From the NCBI RefSeq assembly GCF_013408795.1, contig NZ_JACCCC010000001.1:1488001-1552000 (forward strand): 64,000 nt of DNA. Reading direction: 5' to 3'. Numbering within the stretch: position 1 is the first letter of the stretch; each line of letters begins with the position of its first letter. Source of the DNA: Spinactinospora alkalitolerans (lineage in GTDB: Bacteria > Actinomycetota > Actinomycetes > Streptosporangiales > Streptosporangiaceae). Shown here one piece after another: positions 17,129 to 25,681 of this stretch. The notes beneath the pieces were generated by a model. It was not told where the DNA came from. It did no database searches and saw nothing but the letters and a program-made list of their open reading frames with translations. The position numbers and the translations under genes were made by a program.

Positions 17129-17179
17129 TCGCACGCTCCCCGATTCCCCCTCCTCCCACCCCGACAAGATGAGGATCAG

Positions 17180-17599
17180 ATGGACCTGCTCTACAACATC
17201 GGCGCCTGCCTCGCCTACGGCGTCGTCGGCACGCTGCTCATGGCGCTGGGCTACATCGCCGTCGACCTGCTCACCCCCGGCAAGCTGCACGAGCTGATCT
17301 GGACCGACCGCAACCGCAACGCCACCCTCATCGTGGCCGCCAACACCCTCGGAACCGCGCTCGTCGTGGTCTCGGCGATCCTGGCCAGCGAGGAGGGACT
17401 GGCCAACGGGCTGATCAGCACGGCGGCCTACGGCGCGGTCGGCCTGGCGCTGATGGCCGCCTCGTTCCTCATCCTCGACGCGCTCACCCCGGGCAGGCTC
17501 GGCTCGATCGTCGGCGACAACGAGCTGCACCCGGCGGCCTGGGTCAACGCCAGCGCCCACATCGCCGTCGCCCTGGTCGTCGCCGCGGCCATCTCCTGA
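17180..17599 (+). CDS. DUF350-like integral membrane protein
   Basis: A 139-residue, strongly hydrophobic protein with four predicted membrane helices (about 5-29, 47-66, 75-98 and 118-138). The first two and last two helices look like an internal duplication: each half contains YGxVGxxLMAxxxxxxDxLTPGxL (DLLTPGKL near residue 32 and DALTPGRL near 103), typical of the DUF350 family. ATG at 17180 follows ATGAGGATCAG. Its last base overlaps the start of the spermidine-synthase-like gene. DUF350 proteins have no firmly established activity. In E. coli (YjfL) they also sit next to a glutathionylspermidine-synthase-like gene, a parallel from memory. Confidence 0.85.
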   Translation: MDLLYNIGACLAYGVVGTLLMALGYIAVDLLTPGKLHELIWTDRNRNATLIVAANTLGTALVVVSAILASEEGLANGLISTAAYGAVGLALMAASFLILDALTPGRLGSIVGDNELHPAAWVNASAHIAVALVVAAAIS

Positions 17600-19191
17600 T
17601 GTCGGACACCGCCACGGCGCCCGCCGCCGCGGGTTCCGAGGACCCGGGACCGCTGCGCATGCCGGTCCGGCCGCGCGCGGCCCGGTTCCTGGTGCTGCTG
17701 GCGGTCTTCGTGTGCGCCGCCTGCGGGCTGGTCTATGAGCTGGCGCTCGTCGCGCTCGGCAGCTACCTGCTCGGCAACACCATCACGCAGGCGTCGGTGG
17801 TGCTGTCGGTCATGGTCTTCGCGATGGGCGTCGGCTCGCTGGCGGCCAAGCGGCTGGCGCGGCGGCCGGCGTTCTTCTTCGCCGTGGTCGAAGGAGCACT
17901 GTCGCTGGTCGGCGGCCTGTCGGTGCTGCTGCTCTACGCCGCCTTCGCCTGGTTCTCGCTGTACCAGCCGGCGCTGGTGGCCATCGCCTTCGTCATCGGC
18001 GTCCTGATCGGCGCGGAGATCCCCCTGCTGATGACGATGATCCAGCGCATCCGCAGGCAGGACGCAGCCAGCGCGGTCGCCGACCTGTTCGCCGCCGACT
18101 ACGTGGGCGGCCTGATCGGCGGCCTGGCCTTCCCGTTCCTGCTGCTGCCGCTGCTCGGGCTGCCCAAGGGCGCGCTGGTGGTCGGCGCGCTCAACGCGGT
18201 CGTGGGCGTGGCGGTCGTGCTGTGGCTGTTCCGGGGCGCTCTGAGCCGCCGGGGCCGGGTGCTCCTGTCCGCGGGGCTGGTCCTGGTGCTGGCCGGGCTG
18301 GGCACGGCCTTCGCCCTCTCCGAGCGCTTCGAGGTGGACGCGCGCCAGGCGCTCTACCGCGACCCGGTCGTCTACGCGCAGCGGTCGGACTACCAGGAGA
18401 TCGTGCTCACCAGGAGCTTCGACGGCGTCGACACCCGGCTGTTCCTCAACGGGGACCTGCAGTTCTCCTCGCTGGACGAGTACCGCTACCACGAGTCGCT
18501 GGTACACCCGGCGATGAACGGCCCGCACGCCGACGTGCTGGTCCTGGGCGGGGGAGACGGGCTGGCCCTGCGCGAGATCCTGGACTACGACGACGTCGAG
18601 CACGTCACGCTGGTCGACCTGGACCCCGCCGTGGTCGAGCTCGCGCGCACCCGCCCCGCGATCACGGAACTTAACGAGGGCGCCTTCGACGACGAGCGGG
18701 TCGACGTGGTCAGCGCCGACGCCTTCACCTGGCTGCGCGAGAACGGCGAACGGTTCGACGTGATCGTCGCCGACATGCCCGACCCCGACGACGTCGGCAC
18801 CGCCAAGCTGTACTCGGTGGAGTTCTACACCCTGGCCAGGCGGGCGATGGCCGAAGGCGGCCGGATCGCCGTGCAGGCCGGCTCGCCCTACTTCGCCAAC
18901 GAGGCCTACTGGAGCGTCGAGCGCAGCATGCGCGAGGCCGGGCTGCGCTCGACCCCCTACAACGTGGACGTGCCGAGCTTCGGCAACTGGGGCTTCCTGC
19001 TGGCGGCCGAGGCGCAGGCCCCGCCGGCCGAGCTGCCCGAGGAGCACCCGCGGACGCGCTTCCTGGACGAGGCCACCCTGCGGGCGGCCCAGGTCTTCCC
19101 CAAGGACCGGCGGCCCACCGAGTCCCTGCCCTCCACCCTGCTGCACCCGCGCATCATCGACTACCACCGGGAGGCGTGGCGGGGGTACTGA
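17599..19191 (+). CDS. Membrane-anchored spermidine-synthase-like protein (polyamine aminopropyltransferase family)
   Basis: A 530-residue fusion: about seven hydrophobic helices (residues 29-245) followed by a Rossmann-type aminopropyltransferase domain (about 265-500). The catalytic half shows the SAM/decarboxy-SAM loop VLVLGGGDGLALREIL, the acidic VTLVDLDPAV, and VIVADMPDPDD, where spermidine synthases place the catalytic Asp; it also has LFLNGDLQFSSLDEYRYHESL as in SpeE. ATG at 17599 overlaps the DUF350-like stop. The active-site Asp appears present, so an active transferase acting at the membrane is plausible. Substrate unknown. It is last in the five-gene module. Confidence 0.88.
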   Translation: MSDTATAPAAAGSEDPGPLRMPVRPRAARFLVLLAVFVCAACGLVYELALVALGSYLLGNTITQASVVLSVMVFAMGVGSLAAKRLARRPAFFFAVVEGALSLVGGLSVLLLYAAFAWFSLYQPALVAIAFVIGVLIGAEIPLLMTMIQRIRRQDAASAVADLFAADYVGGLIGGLAFPFLLLPLLGLPKGALVVGALNAVVGVAVVLWLFRGALSRRGRVLLSAGLVLVLAGLGTAFALSERFEVDARQALYRDPVVYAQRSDYQEIVLTRSFDGVDTRLFLNGDLQFSSLDEYRYHESLVHPAMNGPHADVLVLGGGDGLALREILDYDDVEHVTLVDLDPAVVELARTRPAITELNEGAFDDERVDVVSADAFTWLRENGERFDVIVADMPDPDDVGTAKLYSVEFYTLARRAMAEGGRIAVQAGSPYFANEAYWSVERSMREAGLRSTPYNVDVPSFGNWGFLLAAEAQAPPAELPEEHPRTRFLDEATLRAAQVFPKDRRPTESLPSTLLHPRIIDYHREAWRGY

Positions 19192-19298
19192 CCAGCGCGC
19201 ACGGTTTGACGGTTGCGGCCTCGGGTAGGCGGCCGGGTCAGCCGTTGTCCACCTCGGCGGCAACGGGCGCGAGCCCGCCGCGGATGGGAGGAGAGACC

Positions 19299-20504
19299 GT
19301 GAAAGCCGTTGTGTGGCGTGGTGTCGGAGACATCAGGCTGGAGGACGTCGCCGAGCCGTCGATCAGTGACCCGCAGGACGCCGTCGTGCAGATCACGACC
19401 AGCGCGCTCTGCGGAACCGACCTGCACATGGTGCGGGGGACGCTGCCGGGCATGCAGCCGGGGACGGTCCTCGGCCACGAGGGCGTCGGCGTGGTCACCG
19501 AGGTCGGCTCGCAGGTGCGCAACTTCCAGCCGGGCGACCGGGTCGTCATCCCCTCCACGATCGGCTGCGGCACGTGCAGCTACTGCCGCGCCGGCTACTT
19601 CGCCCAGTGCGACAACGCCAACCCCGGCGGCAAGCGCGCGGGGACGGCGTTCTTCGGCGGGCCGGAGGCGACCGGGTCCTTCCCCGGGCTCCAGGCCGAG
19701 CGCGTGCGGGTACCCTTCGCCAACGTCGGACTCGTCGCGCTGCCCGAGCAGGTGAGCGACGAAGAGGCCATCCTGATCTCCGACATCTTCCCGACGGCCT
19801 GGTTCGGCGCGCGACTGGCCGACATCAGCCCGGGGGACACCGTCGCGGTCATGGGGTGCGGGCCGGTGGGCCTCTTCTCGATCCTGAGCGCCCGGATGCA
19901 GGGCGCCGGCCGGGTGCTGGCCGTCGACGGGGTGCGCAGCCGCCTGGAGCAGGCGCGCACGCTGCACGCCGAGGTCATCGACTACAACGCCGAGGACCCG
20001 GTGGCCACCATGGTCGAGCTCACCGGGGGGATCGGGCCGGACCGGGTGATCGACGCCGTGGGCGTCGACGCCGAGCGCCCCAAGGAGGGGCCCGCCGCGC
20101 AGGGGTCGTCGCAGGACGACTTCGAGGCCGAGCGCTCCCGGATCGTGCCCCAGGCCCGTCCCGAGGGCCGGACCTGGATCCCGGGCGACGCGCCGTCCCA
20201 GGCGGCGCAGTGGGCCGTGGAGGCCGTGGCCAAGGCGGGGACGCTGTCGATCATCGGGGTCTACCCGCCGTCCATGACGAGCTTCCCGATCGGCGCCGCC
20301 ATGAACAAGAACCTGACGCTGAAGATGGGCAACTGCAACCACCGCAAGTACATCCCGGAGCTGATCGAACTGGTCGCCGGCGGGACGGTCGACATCACCT
20401 CGGTGCTCACCCAGGAGATGCCGATCGGCGACGTGATGGAGGCCTACCGCGCCTTCGACCACCGCGAGCCCGGCTGGACGAAGGTGGCGATCACGACCGC
20501 GTAG
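19299..20504 (+). CDS. Zinc-dependent alcohol/formaldehyde dehydrogenase-like enzyme
   Basis: A 401-residue medium-chain dehydrogenase. Catalytic zinc ligands appear in CGTDLHM and GHEGVGVV, the structural zinc site in GCGTCSYCRAGYFAQCDNA, and the NAD(P) loop in VAVMGCGPVGLFS. The length, the CDNANPGGKRAGTAFFGGP stretch and an acidic insertion around residues 255-305 resemble glutathione-independent formaldehyde dehydrogenase-like members. GTG at 19299 was chosen because GGGAGGAGAG lies directly before it, whereas the upstream open frame to 19176 is unlike the family. It is 107 bases after the previous gene and probably transcribed separately. Confidence 0.88.
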   Translation: MKAVVWRGVGDIRLEDVAEPSISDPQDAVVQITTSALCGTDLHMVRGTLPGMQPGTVLGHEGVGVVTEVGSQVRNFQPGDRVVIPSTIGCGTCSYCRAGYFAQCDNANPGGKRAGTAFFGGPEATGSFPGLQAERVRVPFANVGLVALPEQVSDEEAILISDIFPTAWFGARLADISPGDTVAVMGCGPVGLFSILSARMQGAGRVLAVDGVRSRLEQARTLHAEVIDYNAEDPVATMVELTGGIGPDRVIDAVGVDAERPKEGPAAQGSSQDDFEAERSRIVPQARPEGRTWIPGDAPSQAAQWAVEAVAKAGTLSIIGVYPPSMTSFPIGAAMNKNLTLKMGNCNHRKYIPELIELVAGGTVDITSVLTQEMPIGDVMEAYRAFDHREPGWTKVAITTA

Positions 20505-20552
20505 GGCGGCCCCGCGCGACCCGCGACCGCCCCGCAGGATTGGAGGAGGCCG

Positions 20553-20909
20553 ATGCCCGAGAGGAACAGGAACGATCTCGCGATCCCGGACTACGAGCAC
20601 CTGCCGATGGGGACGCTGCAGCACCGCGTCCGCTCGCTGTCGGAGGAGCAGATGCGCGAGCTCATCGGCTATGAGGAGGCGCACGGCAAACGGACGCCGG
20701 TCCTGGAGATGCTCGAGCAGCGCCTCACGCAGTTGACGGAGGGCGCACGGCCCTCACCCGGATCGCAGGAGAACCGGCCGGAGACGCCGCCGGCGCCGCA
20801 GGGCGGTTCCTCCGTCAGCGGTGGCGGCGTGAGCCCGCCGACCAGTGCGCCGCCGCACGGCGTGCCGGCCCAGCCGGCCCGCCCCAAGGGCGACGATCCG
20901 AAACCCTGA
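20553..20909 (+). CDS. Small hydrophilic actinobacterial protein, unknown function
   Basis: A 118-residue protein. The N-terminal 65 residues form a helical, charged domain (LAIPDYEHLPMGTLQHRVRS, then LSEEQMRELIGYEEAHGKR and VLEMLEQRLTQL) that recurs, as I recall, in small actinomycete proteins of unknown role. The rest is a Pro/Gly/Ser-rich disordered tail ending in KGDDPKP. ATG at 20553 is preceded by a strong TTGGAGGAGG site, which supports real translation. It has no membrane segment or catalytic motif. It is followed 33 bases later by another small hydrophilic gene. Confidence 0.78.
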   Translation: MPERNRNDLAIPDYEHLPMGTLQHRVRSLSEEQMRELIGYEEAHGKRTPVLEMLEQRLTQLTEGARPSPGSQENRPETPPAPQGGSSVSGGGVSPPTSAPPHGVPAQPARPKGDDPKP

Positions 20910-20942
20910 CCGCAATCGCGCAAGGAGCAGGGGGCGACGACC

Positions 20943-21140
20943 ATGCCGCGACCAGGAAGCCACAAGTACGACATCCAGCGGGCGCACGAGCGCAAGCGGC
21001 TGGAGGACGAGGGGATCGCCAACGACCAGGGGGCCAACGAGGAGGCCAACCGCGAACTCCAAGGGGAACCCGACCACGAGCCGGTCCGGCGGACCGAGCG
21101 CGGCCGCGGACCCGAGGGGGACCGCGAGCCGGGGGTGTAA
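20943..21140 (+). CDS. Very small charged protein, unknown function
   Basis: A 65-residue, highly charged protein (Lys/Arg/Glu/Asp throughout) with a core IANDQGANEEANREL and no hydrophobic segment; probably largely disordered or helical. ATG at 20943, with AAGGAGCAGGGGGCG upstream. It is followed by a strong bidirectional hairpin and likely ends the transcript begun with the 20553 gene. A function cannot be assigned. Confidence 0.65.
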   Translation: MPRPGSHKYDIQRAHERKRLEDEGIANDQGANEEANRELQGEPDHEPVRRTERGRGPEGDREPGV

Positions 21141-21149
21141 TCCGCCGGC

Positions 21150-21190
21150 GGGGCCGGGCCGGGGCGCGCGAGCGGCCCCGGCCCGGCCCC
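21150..21190. terminator. 16-bp stem-loop between convergent genes
   Basis: Bases 21150-21165 (GGGGCCGGGCCGGGGC) pair perfectly with 21175-21190 around a nine-base loop. It lies between the 21140 stop and the convergent STAS gene stop at 21193, so it probably terminates both strands. Confidence 0.8.
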
Positions 21191-21192
21191 GT

Positions 21193-21531
21193 TCAGCTCG
21201 GGAGTCCGGCCGGGTCGCGGTGGATCTTGAGGGCGCGGTCCAGGCCGCAGATCTCGAAGACCCGGCGCACGGCGCCGTGCGGGGCGACCACGCACACGTC
21301 GCGCTTCAGCAGCCGGGCACGATGGCGGATGCGGATCAGCAGGTTCACCCCGGCGGAGTCGCAGAAGGTCGTGTCGCTCATGTCCAGGACGAGGGATCCG
21401 GGGCCGGAGTTGAGCAGCGGCAGGAGCTGATCGAGGATCTCGTCGCGGTTGCAGACATCGATTTCGGCGGGCAGCGTGATGACGAGGTGCCGCCCGTGCT
21501 GTCGGACCGGCAATGAGGCCGCGATACGCAT
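21193..21531 (-). CDS. STAS-domain anti-sigma factor antagonist
   Basis: A 112-residue single STAS domain like SpoIIAA/RsbV. The phosphorylatable serine is visible in DTTFCDSAGVN (Ser59), and the preceding SLVLDMSD strand is typical. Unphosphorylated proteins of this type bind an anti-sigma kinase and free a stress sigma factor; no kinase or sigma gene is adjacent. ATG at 21531 was chosen because the STAS fold starts there; the frame stays open to 21627 with residues unlike the family. The neighbouring reverse-strand gene is a betaine-type carrier, so a link to osmotic stress is possible but inferred. Confidence 0.9.
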   Translation of the reverse strand: MRIAASLPVRQHGRHLVITLPAEIDVCNRDEILDQLLPLLNSGPGSLVLDMSDTTFCDSAGVNLLIRIRHRARLLKRDVCVVAPHGAVRRVFEICGLDRALKIHRDPAGLPS

Positions 21532-21616
21532 ACGCTTTCGTTTTCCTTCGAGAAAGGGGCGGAAGAGGCCGCCGACCTGACCTGGGATCGCGCTCTTCAA
21601 TGACCGCCCTCTCTGT

Positions 21617-21645
21617 CTATCAGGCAATTCTTAAAACGCGGGCAA
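21617..21645 (-). promoter_or_regulatory. Candidate promoter of the STAS gene
   Basis: On the reverse strand TTGCCC (21645-21640) and TGATAG (21622-21617) are separated by 17 bases, in an unusually A/T-rich patch, giving a leader of about 80 bases before the ATG at 21531. It resembles a housekeeping-type promoter; it is only a pattern match. Confidence 0.35.
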
Positions 21646-21690
21646 AAATGCGCTTTGCTGATATTCGCGGAATCGCGGCCGAAACGGCGA

Positions 21691-21726
21691 GGGCCCCGCC
21701 CCCCGGTCGGTCGGGAGGCGGGGCCC
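21691..21726 (-). terminator. Terminator hairpin of the BCCT gene
   Basis: GGGCCCCGCC (21691-21700) pairs with GGCGGGGCCC (21717-21726), giving a 10-pair stem 17 bases downstream of the BCCT transporter stop on the reverse strand. Confidence 0.7.
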
Positions 21727-21742
21727 TTCGGGGCCGGCGGGG

Positions 21743-23425
21743 TCAGTCGCCGTCCGCGCGCGCCGTCGCCGGCTCGGGCTCGGGTTCGCTGTCGGTCCCG
21801 GAGTCGGGCCGCTCGTGCTCCTGGTGCCGCAGCGCCTCGTTGCCCGGTACGTCGGGATCCTTGCGCAGGGCGGAGACCAGCGAGGCCATCATCAGGAACG
21901 ACATGATGAAGAACGGCAGGCCGACCACGGTGATGACCTCGGCCAGGGCGTCCAGCGCGGCCGCCCCGGCACCGCCGACCAAGGCGAGCGCCACCAGGCC
22001 TCCCAGGATCGCCCAGAAGATGCGCTGGCGCGCCGGAGGCAGCGTGTTCTGGTCTCCGCTGCACATCATGTCGATGACCAGGGCGGCGGAGTCGGCCGAG
22101 GTGATGAAGAAGATCGCCACGATCACCACCGCGATCAGCGCGATCACGGTGGTGATGGTCTCGGGCACCGGGAACGCCCCCAGGAAGGCGAACAGCGCGC
22201 CGGGGATGTCGCCCTCCTCCACGACCGGGGTGACCAGCGCTCCCGGGTTGTTCTGCTCGATGTCGAACGAGGCCAGGCCGAAGACGCCGAACCAGACCAC
22301 GCTGAACAGGGAGGGCAGGCCCAGCACCCCCGTCACGAACTGCCGGATCGTGCGCCCCTTGGAGATGCGGGCGACGAAGATCCCGATGAACGGGGCCCAC
22401 GTGATGGTCCACGCCCAGTAGAACACCGTCCAGCCGTCCTGCCACCCGGTGTCGGCGTAGGTGTCGTTCCAGAACGCGAGCGGGATGATCCTGGCGAGGT
22501 AGTCGCCCGTCTGCTCGACCACGCCCTTGGCGAGGAACAGCGTCGACCCGGCGAAGAACACGAAGATCAGCAGCCCGATCGCCATCACGATGTTGATGTT
22601 GGACAGCCGCTTGATGCCCTTGTCCAGGCCGAGCGCCACCGAGATGGTCGCGATCGCGGTGATGACCGCGATGATGACGAGCTGGTTGACCAGGGTGACC
22701 GGGTTGTCGGTGTCGGTCGGCAGGCCGAACAGGTGGGCGAGCCCGCTGTTGATCTGCGCCGAGCCCAGCCCGATGGACACCGACAGGCCGAACAGCGTGC
22801 CCAGGATCGTGGTGACGTCGATGACCTTGCCGATGGGGCCGTGGATCCGGTCGCCGAGGAACGGGTGGAAGATCGAGCTGACCCGCATCGGCAGCCCGCG
22901 CTTGAAGATGAAGTAGGAGAAGGCGAGCGCGGGCAGGGTGAAGATCGCCCAGGTGTGCAGGGCGAAATGGTAGTTGGTGAAGGTGATCGCCTGCTTGGCG
23001 GCACCCGCGGTCTGGGCGAACTCCTCGGTGCTCATCCCGACCGGCGCCTGCGGCGGATTGGCGTAGTGGTTGATGGGCTCCGCAACGCCCCAGAACATCA
23101 GAATGGTGCCGATGCCTGCGGCGAAGAGCATCGCGAACCAGGCCCCGTTGCTGTACTCCGGACGCGCGTCGGGGCCGCCGAGGCGCACCGCGCCGAATCG
23201 GCTCAGTGCAATCCAGATCAGGAATCCCAGGAAGACCGTGACCCCGAGGATGTAGAACCAGCTGAGAGACGACAGGATGAATCCCGTCATGCTGCTGAAG
23301 AGTTCGTTCACCTGCTCGGTGAAGAGAATCGTCCCAACGACGAATATGACCGCTAGCAGTGTGGAGACGAAGAAGATCTGTGGATTGGTGCGTAGCCCGA
23401 ACCTGCGGGCGAGGTTATCTAGCAT
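21743..23425 (-). CDS. BCCT family transporter (glycine betaine/choline/carnitine type)
   Basis: A 560-residue secondary carrier with about twelve membrane helices. The family's conserved tryptophan-rich segment is present (WTVFYWAWTITWAPFIGIFVA-type block around residues 328-348), as are MFWGVAEPINHY near 110 and GLSVSIGLGSAQINSGL near 215. The C-terminus is a 40-residue acidic cytosolic tail, which in osmoregulated carriers of this family takes part in sensing; here it is acidic rather than basic. It would import a quaternary-ammonium osmolyte with Na+ or H+. ATG at 23425. It probably has its own promoter in the large upstream gap. Confidence 0.94.
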   Translation of the reverse strand: MLDNLARRFGLRTNPQIFFVSTLLAVIFVVGTILFTEQVNELFSSMTGFILSSLSWFYILGVTVFLGFLIWIALSRFGAVRLGGPDARPEYSNGAWFAMLFAAGIGTILMFWGVAEPINHYANPPQAPVGMSTEEFAQTAGAAKQAITFTNYHFALHTWAIFTLPALAFSYFIFKRGLPMRVSSIFHPFLGDRIHGPIGKVIDVTTILGTLFGLSVSIGLGSAQINSGLAHLFGLPTDTDNPVTLVNQLVIIAVITAIATISVALGLDKGIKRLSNINIVMAIGLLIFVFFAGSTLFLAKGVVEQTGDYLARIIPLAFWNDTYADTGWQDGWTVFYWAWTITWAPFIGIFVARISKGRTIRQFVTGVLGLPSLFSVVWFGVFGLASFDIEQNNPGALVTPVVEEGDIPGALFAFLGAFPVPETITTVIALIAVVIVAIFFITSADSAALVIDMMCSGDQNTLPPARQRIFWAILGGLVALALVGGAGAAALDALAEVITVVGLPFFIMSFLMMASLVSALRKDPDVPGNEALRHQEHERPDSGTDSEPEPEPATARADGD

Positions 23426-24258
23426 CGCGGCTTCCGGTCGGTGATCTGGTGGCGGCCAACTTTTTCTGCTCCCCTGTCAGGAGCGAACTCGCCTGTCTGT
23501 TCAGTGGATGCCGATCGATGTCGCCAATGTGTCCCGCTCGTTCCATCCAGGGGGAGTTCCGCCGAATCCGCGGTGGTGACCCGGCCGGAGCCGACCGGAT
23601 ACTCCGCGGGAACGAGTCTGGAACTCGAGATAGAGCGGGAGATTAGTGGTGGTCGACTTTGGTTGTCAACAATCCTATGCCGTTGCCGTATTGAGACGCC
23701 GTTGAGATGTTTATTTACTGATTGGCCCGGACCGGAGCCCACCTGCGGCCGAACACCGCGATCGGCGCGCGACCGGCGCCTTCCCCGCCGGAGACAGCAC
23801 GAATATGGCCACGTTCGGCCCCGAACGCGGCCGGGCCCGCCGCTGAAGCCGGTGCGGCACGAACTCGCTGGCCCGGGCCCGACCGCACGGTTGCCGTGAA
23901 TATCGATGATGTCCTGCAACGGCCCGATCTTCAAGTACCTCACTTACCTCGTCCAATCGGGTCCGGGGTCCCGGGGCGCCAATTCGGAGTTCACACCGCT
24001 GGACGTTAATTCGGCCGGATCGAAAAGTCGCCTTCCGCGTGACCTGGATTCTGTCGTACCGCTCCCGAAGAGAACTCCGGCCGTACTCGCGGCCCGTCTG
24101 CCTTCCCGGCTGTTCGGGGCGGTTCCGGCGGCGGCGCTCGGCCCGGGTCCGGCCTCTCGGGGGCCGGTAAGGTGTCTTCGGGCGCGGACGTCCGCCCGCC
24201 CCGCCGGATCGGGGCGTCCGTCGCACTGTCATGCGCCACAGGAAGGAACCGGTGACCG
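23426..24258. other. 833-base gene-free stretch
   Basis: Lies between the divergent BCCT and RNA methyltransferase genes. It is less GC-rich than its surroundings in patches (for example 23641-23720 and 23881-24060). Open frames on both strands here have no recognisable protein features and no ribosome sites. A small inverted repeat around GTTGTCAAC lies near 23662. The stretch could hold promoters, an RNA, or decayed genes; none could be identified. Confidence 0.5.
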
Positions 24259-25332
24259 ATGGCTGTTCGCCTGATGGCGCGGACGCTGCGCGGCCTTGAG
24301 GACATCGCGGCGCGGGAGATCGAGGAGCAGGGCCTGGGCGAGGTGGAGTATCTGCGCCATCGCGAGGTGTGGTGCGCCGCGGCCGCCCCCGACCCCCGGC
24401 TTCTCGGCCTCCGCACCGTCGACGACCTGTTCCTCCTGGCCGCGGTCATCGACGGTGTCGGGCACACGAAGGCCGACCTGCCCTCCTTCGCCGAGCTCGC
24501 GCGTGACGCGCCGCTGCGCGAGCTGCTCGGGACGCGCCGTGCGTGCGGCGGCCCCGATACGGCCTCAGGGGTGGACGTCGCCGCGTCGTTCCTCGGTCGG
24601 CGCAACTACAACAGGTACGACATCGAGGACACCGTGGGCGAGCAGGTGGCGGCCGCTCTGCGGCTGCCGTACCACTCCCGTCGGGGCGGGAGCGCGCCGC
24701 CGAAGGGGAGCGCGTCCTTCCGGGTCACGGTGGAGGGGGAGCAGGCGGTGCTGGCGCTGCGCATCGCCGAGCGGCCCCTGCACCGCCGCCCCTACAAGGA
24801 GGCGTCGACGCCCGGCACCACGCACCCTCCGCTCGCCGCGGCCATGGCCCGGCTGTCCGGCACCGAGCCGGGGATGCGCGTGCTCGACCCCTGCTGCGGG
24901 ATGGGCACGATCCTGATCGAGTCCTGCGGCGTCACCCCTGGCGCACGGCTGCTCGGCTCGGACAGCGACATGGAGGTTCCCGCGGCGGCCGCGGCCAACG
25001 CCGCTGCGGCGGGCGCCGACGGAGCGGGTGCGATCGCCTGGGCGGTCGCCGACGCCGGCCGGATGCCGGTCGCCTCCGCCCGCATCGATCGGGTCGTCAG
25101 CAATCCGCCATGGGACCGCCAGGTCGAGGCGCACGCCGCCTTGGCGGGACATCCGGAGCGGTTCTACAGCGAAGTCAGGCGCGTGCTGGCCCCCCAGGGG
25201 TCGGCGGTGCTGCTCCTGCACGAGGCGGAGGAGCACCTCGCGCACGCGAAGTCAGCGGGGCTCCAGCCGCGCGACGTCATCTCGGTCGGCCTGTTCGGCG
25301 CGCGCCCCTCGATCGTGACGCTCACTCCGTGA
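24259..25332 (+). CDS. RNA (guanine-N2)-type methyltransferase, UPF0020/Trm14-like
   Basis: A 357-residue SAM-dependent methyltransferase. The N-terminal half (1-165) has the length and pattern of a THUMP/ferredoxin-like RNA-binding region (for example RRNYNRYDIEDTVG). The C-terminal Rossmann domain has motif I VLDPCCGMGTILIE near residue 210 and the catalytic SNPPW near 282, as in enzymes methylating exocyclic amino groups of RNA bases. ATG at 24259 follows GGAAGGAACCGGTGACCG. tRNA or rRNA is the likely substrate. A tRNA-Arg gene lies 280 bases downstream on the other strand, which is probably coincidental. Confidence 0.85.
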   Translation: MAVRLMARTLRGLEDIAAREIEEQGLGEVEYLRHREVWCAAAAPDPRLLGLRTVDDLFLLAAVIDGVGHTKADLPSFAELARDAPLRELLGTRRACGGPDTASGVDVAASFLGRRNYNRYDIEDTVGEQVAAALRLPYHSRRGGSAPPKGSASFRVTVEGEQAVLALRIAERPLHRRPYKEASTPGTTHPPLAAAMARLSGTEPGMRVLDPCCGMGTILIESCGVTPGARLLGSDSDMEVPAAAAANAAAAGADGAGAIAWAVADAGRMPVASARIDRVVSNPPWDRQVEAHAALAGHPERFYSEVRRVLAPQGSAVLLLHEAEEHLAHAKSAGLQPRDVISVGLFGARPSIVTLTP

Positions 25333-25608
25333 GGGGCCGGCTCGTCGGCGCGGGACGGGCGTGGGAAGGGGGCCGCGCTCTCCCGGCGGCCTCCGAAGCG
25401 ACCGGGACCCCGGCAAGCCGCGGACCGCACGACCTTTGATCGAGCTCTGACTGCCGCGCTCGCGGGTCGGGGATTTCCAGGGCTCGGGCCTGCTGCGCCG
25501 CCGGCGGCTTGCGCGCACCGCGACAGCCGGCCCCCTGTGCGAATCCGACCGTCGGACACAGTCAGGACGCCAAACCGCTTGAATCGGATGCGACCTGGGA
25601 TTTCTCGG

Positions 25609-25681
25609 CGCACCCGGCAGGATTCGAACCTGCGACCATCGGATTAGAAGTCCGGTGCTCTATCCACTGAGCTACGGGTGC
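25609..25681 (-). tRNA. tRNA-Arg (anticodon UCU)
   Basis: Reading the reverse strand from 25681 gives a 73-nucleotide cloverleaf: acceptor GCACCCG pairing with CGGGTGC, D-arm GCTC/GAGC, anticodon loop CTTCTAA with TCT at the anticodon, and T-arm GCAGG-TTCGAAT-CCTGC. The discriminator is G and CCA is not encoded. The anticodon UCU reads AGA/AGG arginine codons, which are rare in this GC-rich genome. Confidence 0.97.

Noticed and set aside
19176-19298. Extended N-terminus of the zinc dehydrogenase
   Set aside because: GGGAGGAGAG just before GTG 19299 and the family's usual N-terminus (KAVVWRGVGD) fix the start.
21193-21627. Extended start of the STAS protein at 21627
   Set aside because: The additional 32 residues are unlike STAS proteins, and the extension runs through the candidate promoter at 21617.
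23426-23700. Possible c-di-AMP (ydaO) riboswitch upstream of the BCCT gene
   Set aside because: Some GGAACTCCCCC-like pieces were seen but the conserved core order and closing helices are missing.
23441-24232. Several medium open frames on both strands in the 0.8 kb gap
   Set aside because: They overlap each other, have compositions of non-coding translation, and lack start signals.
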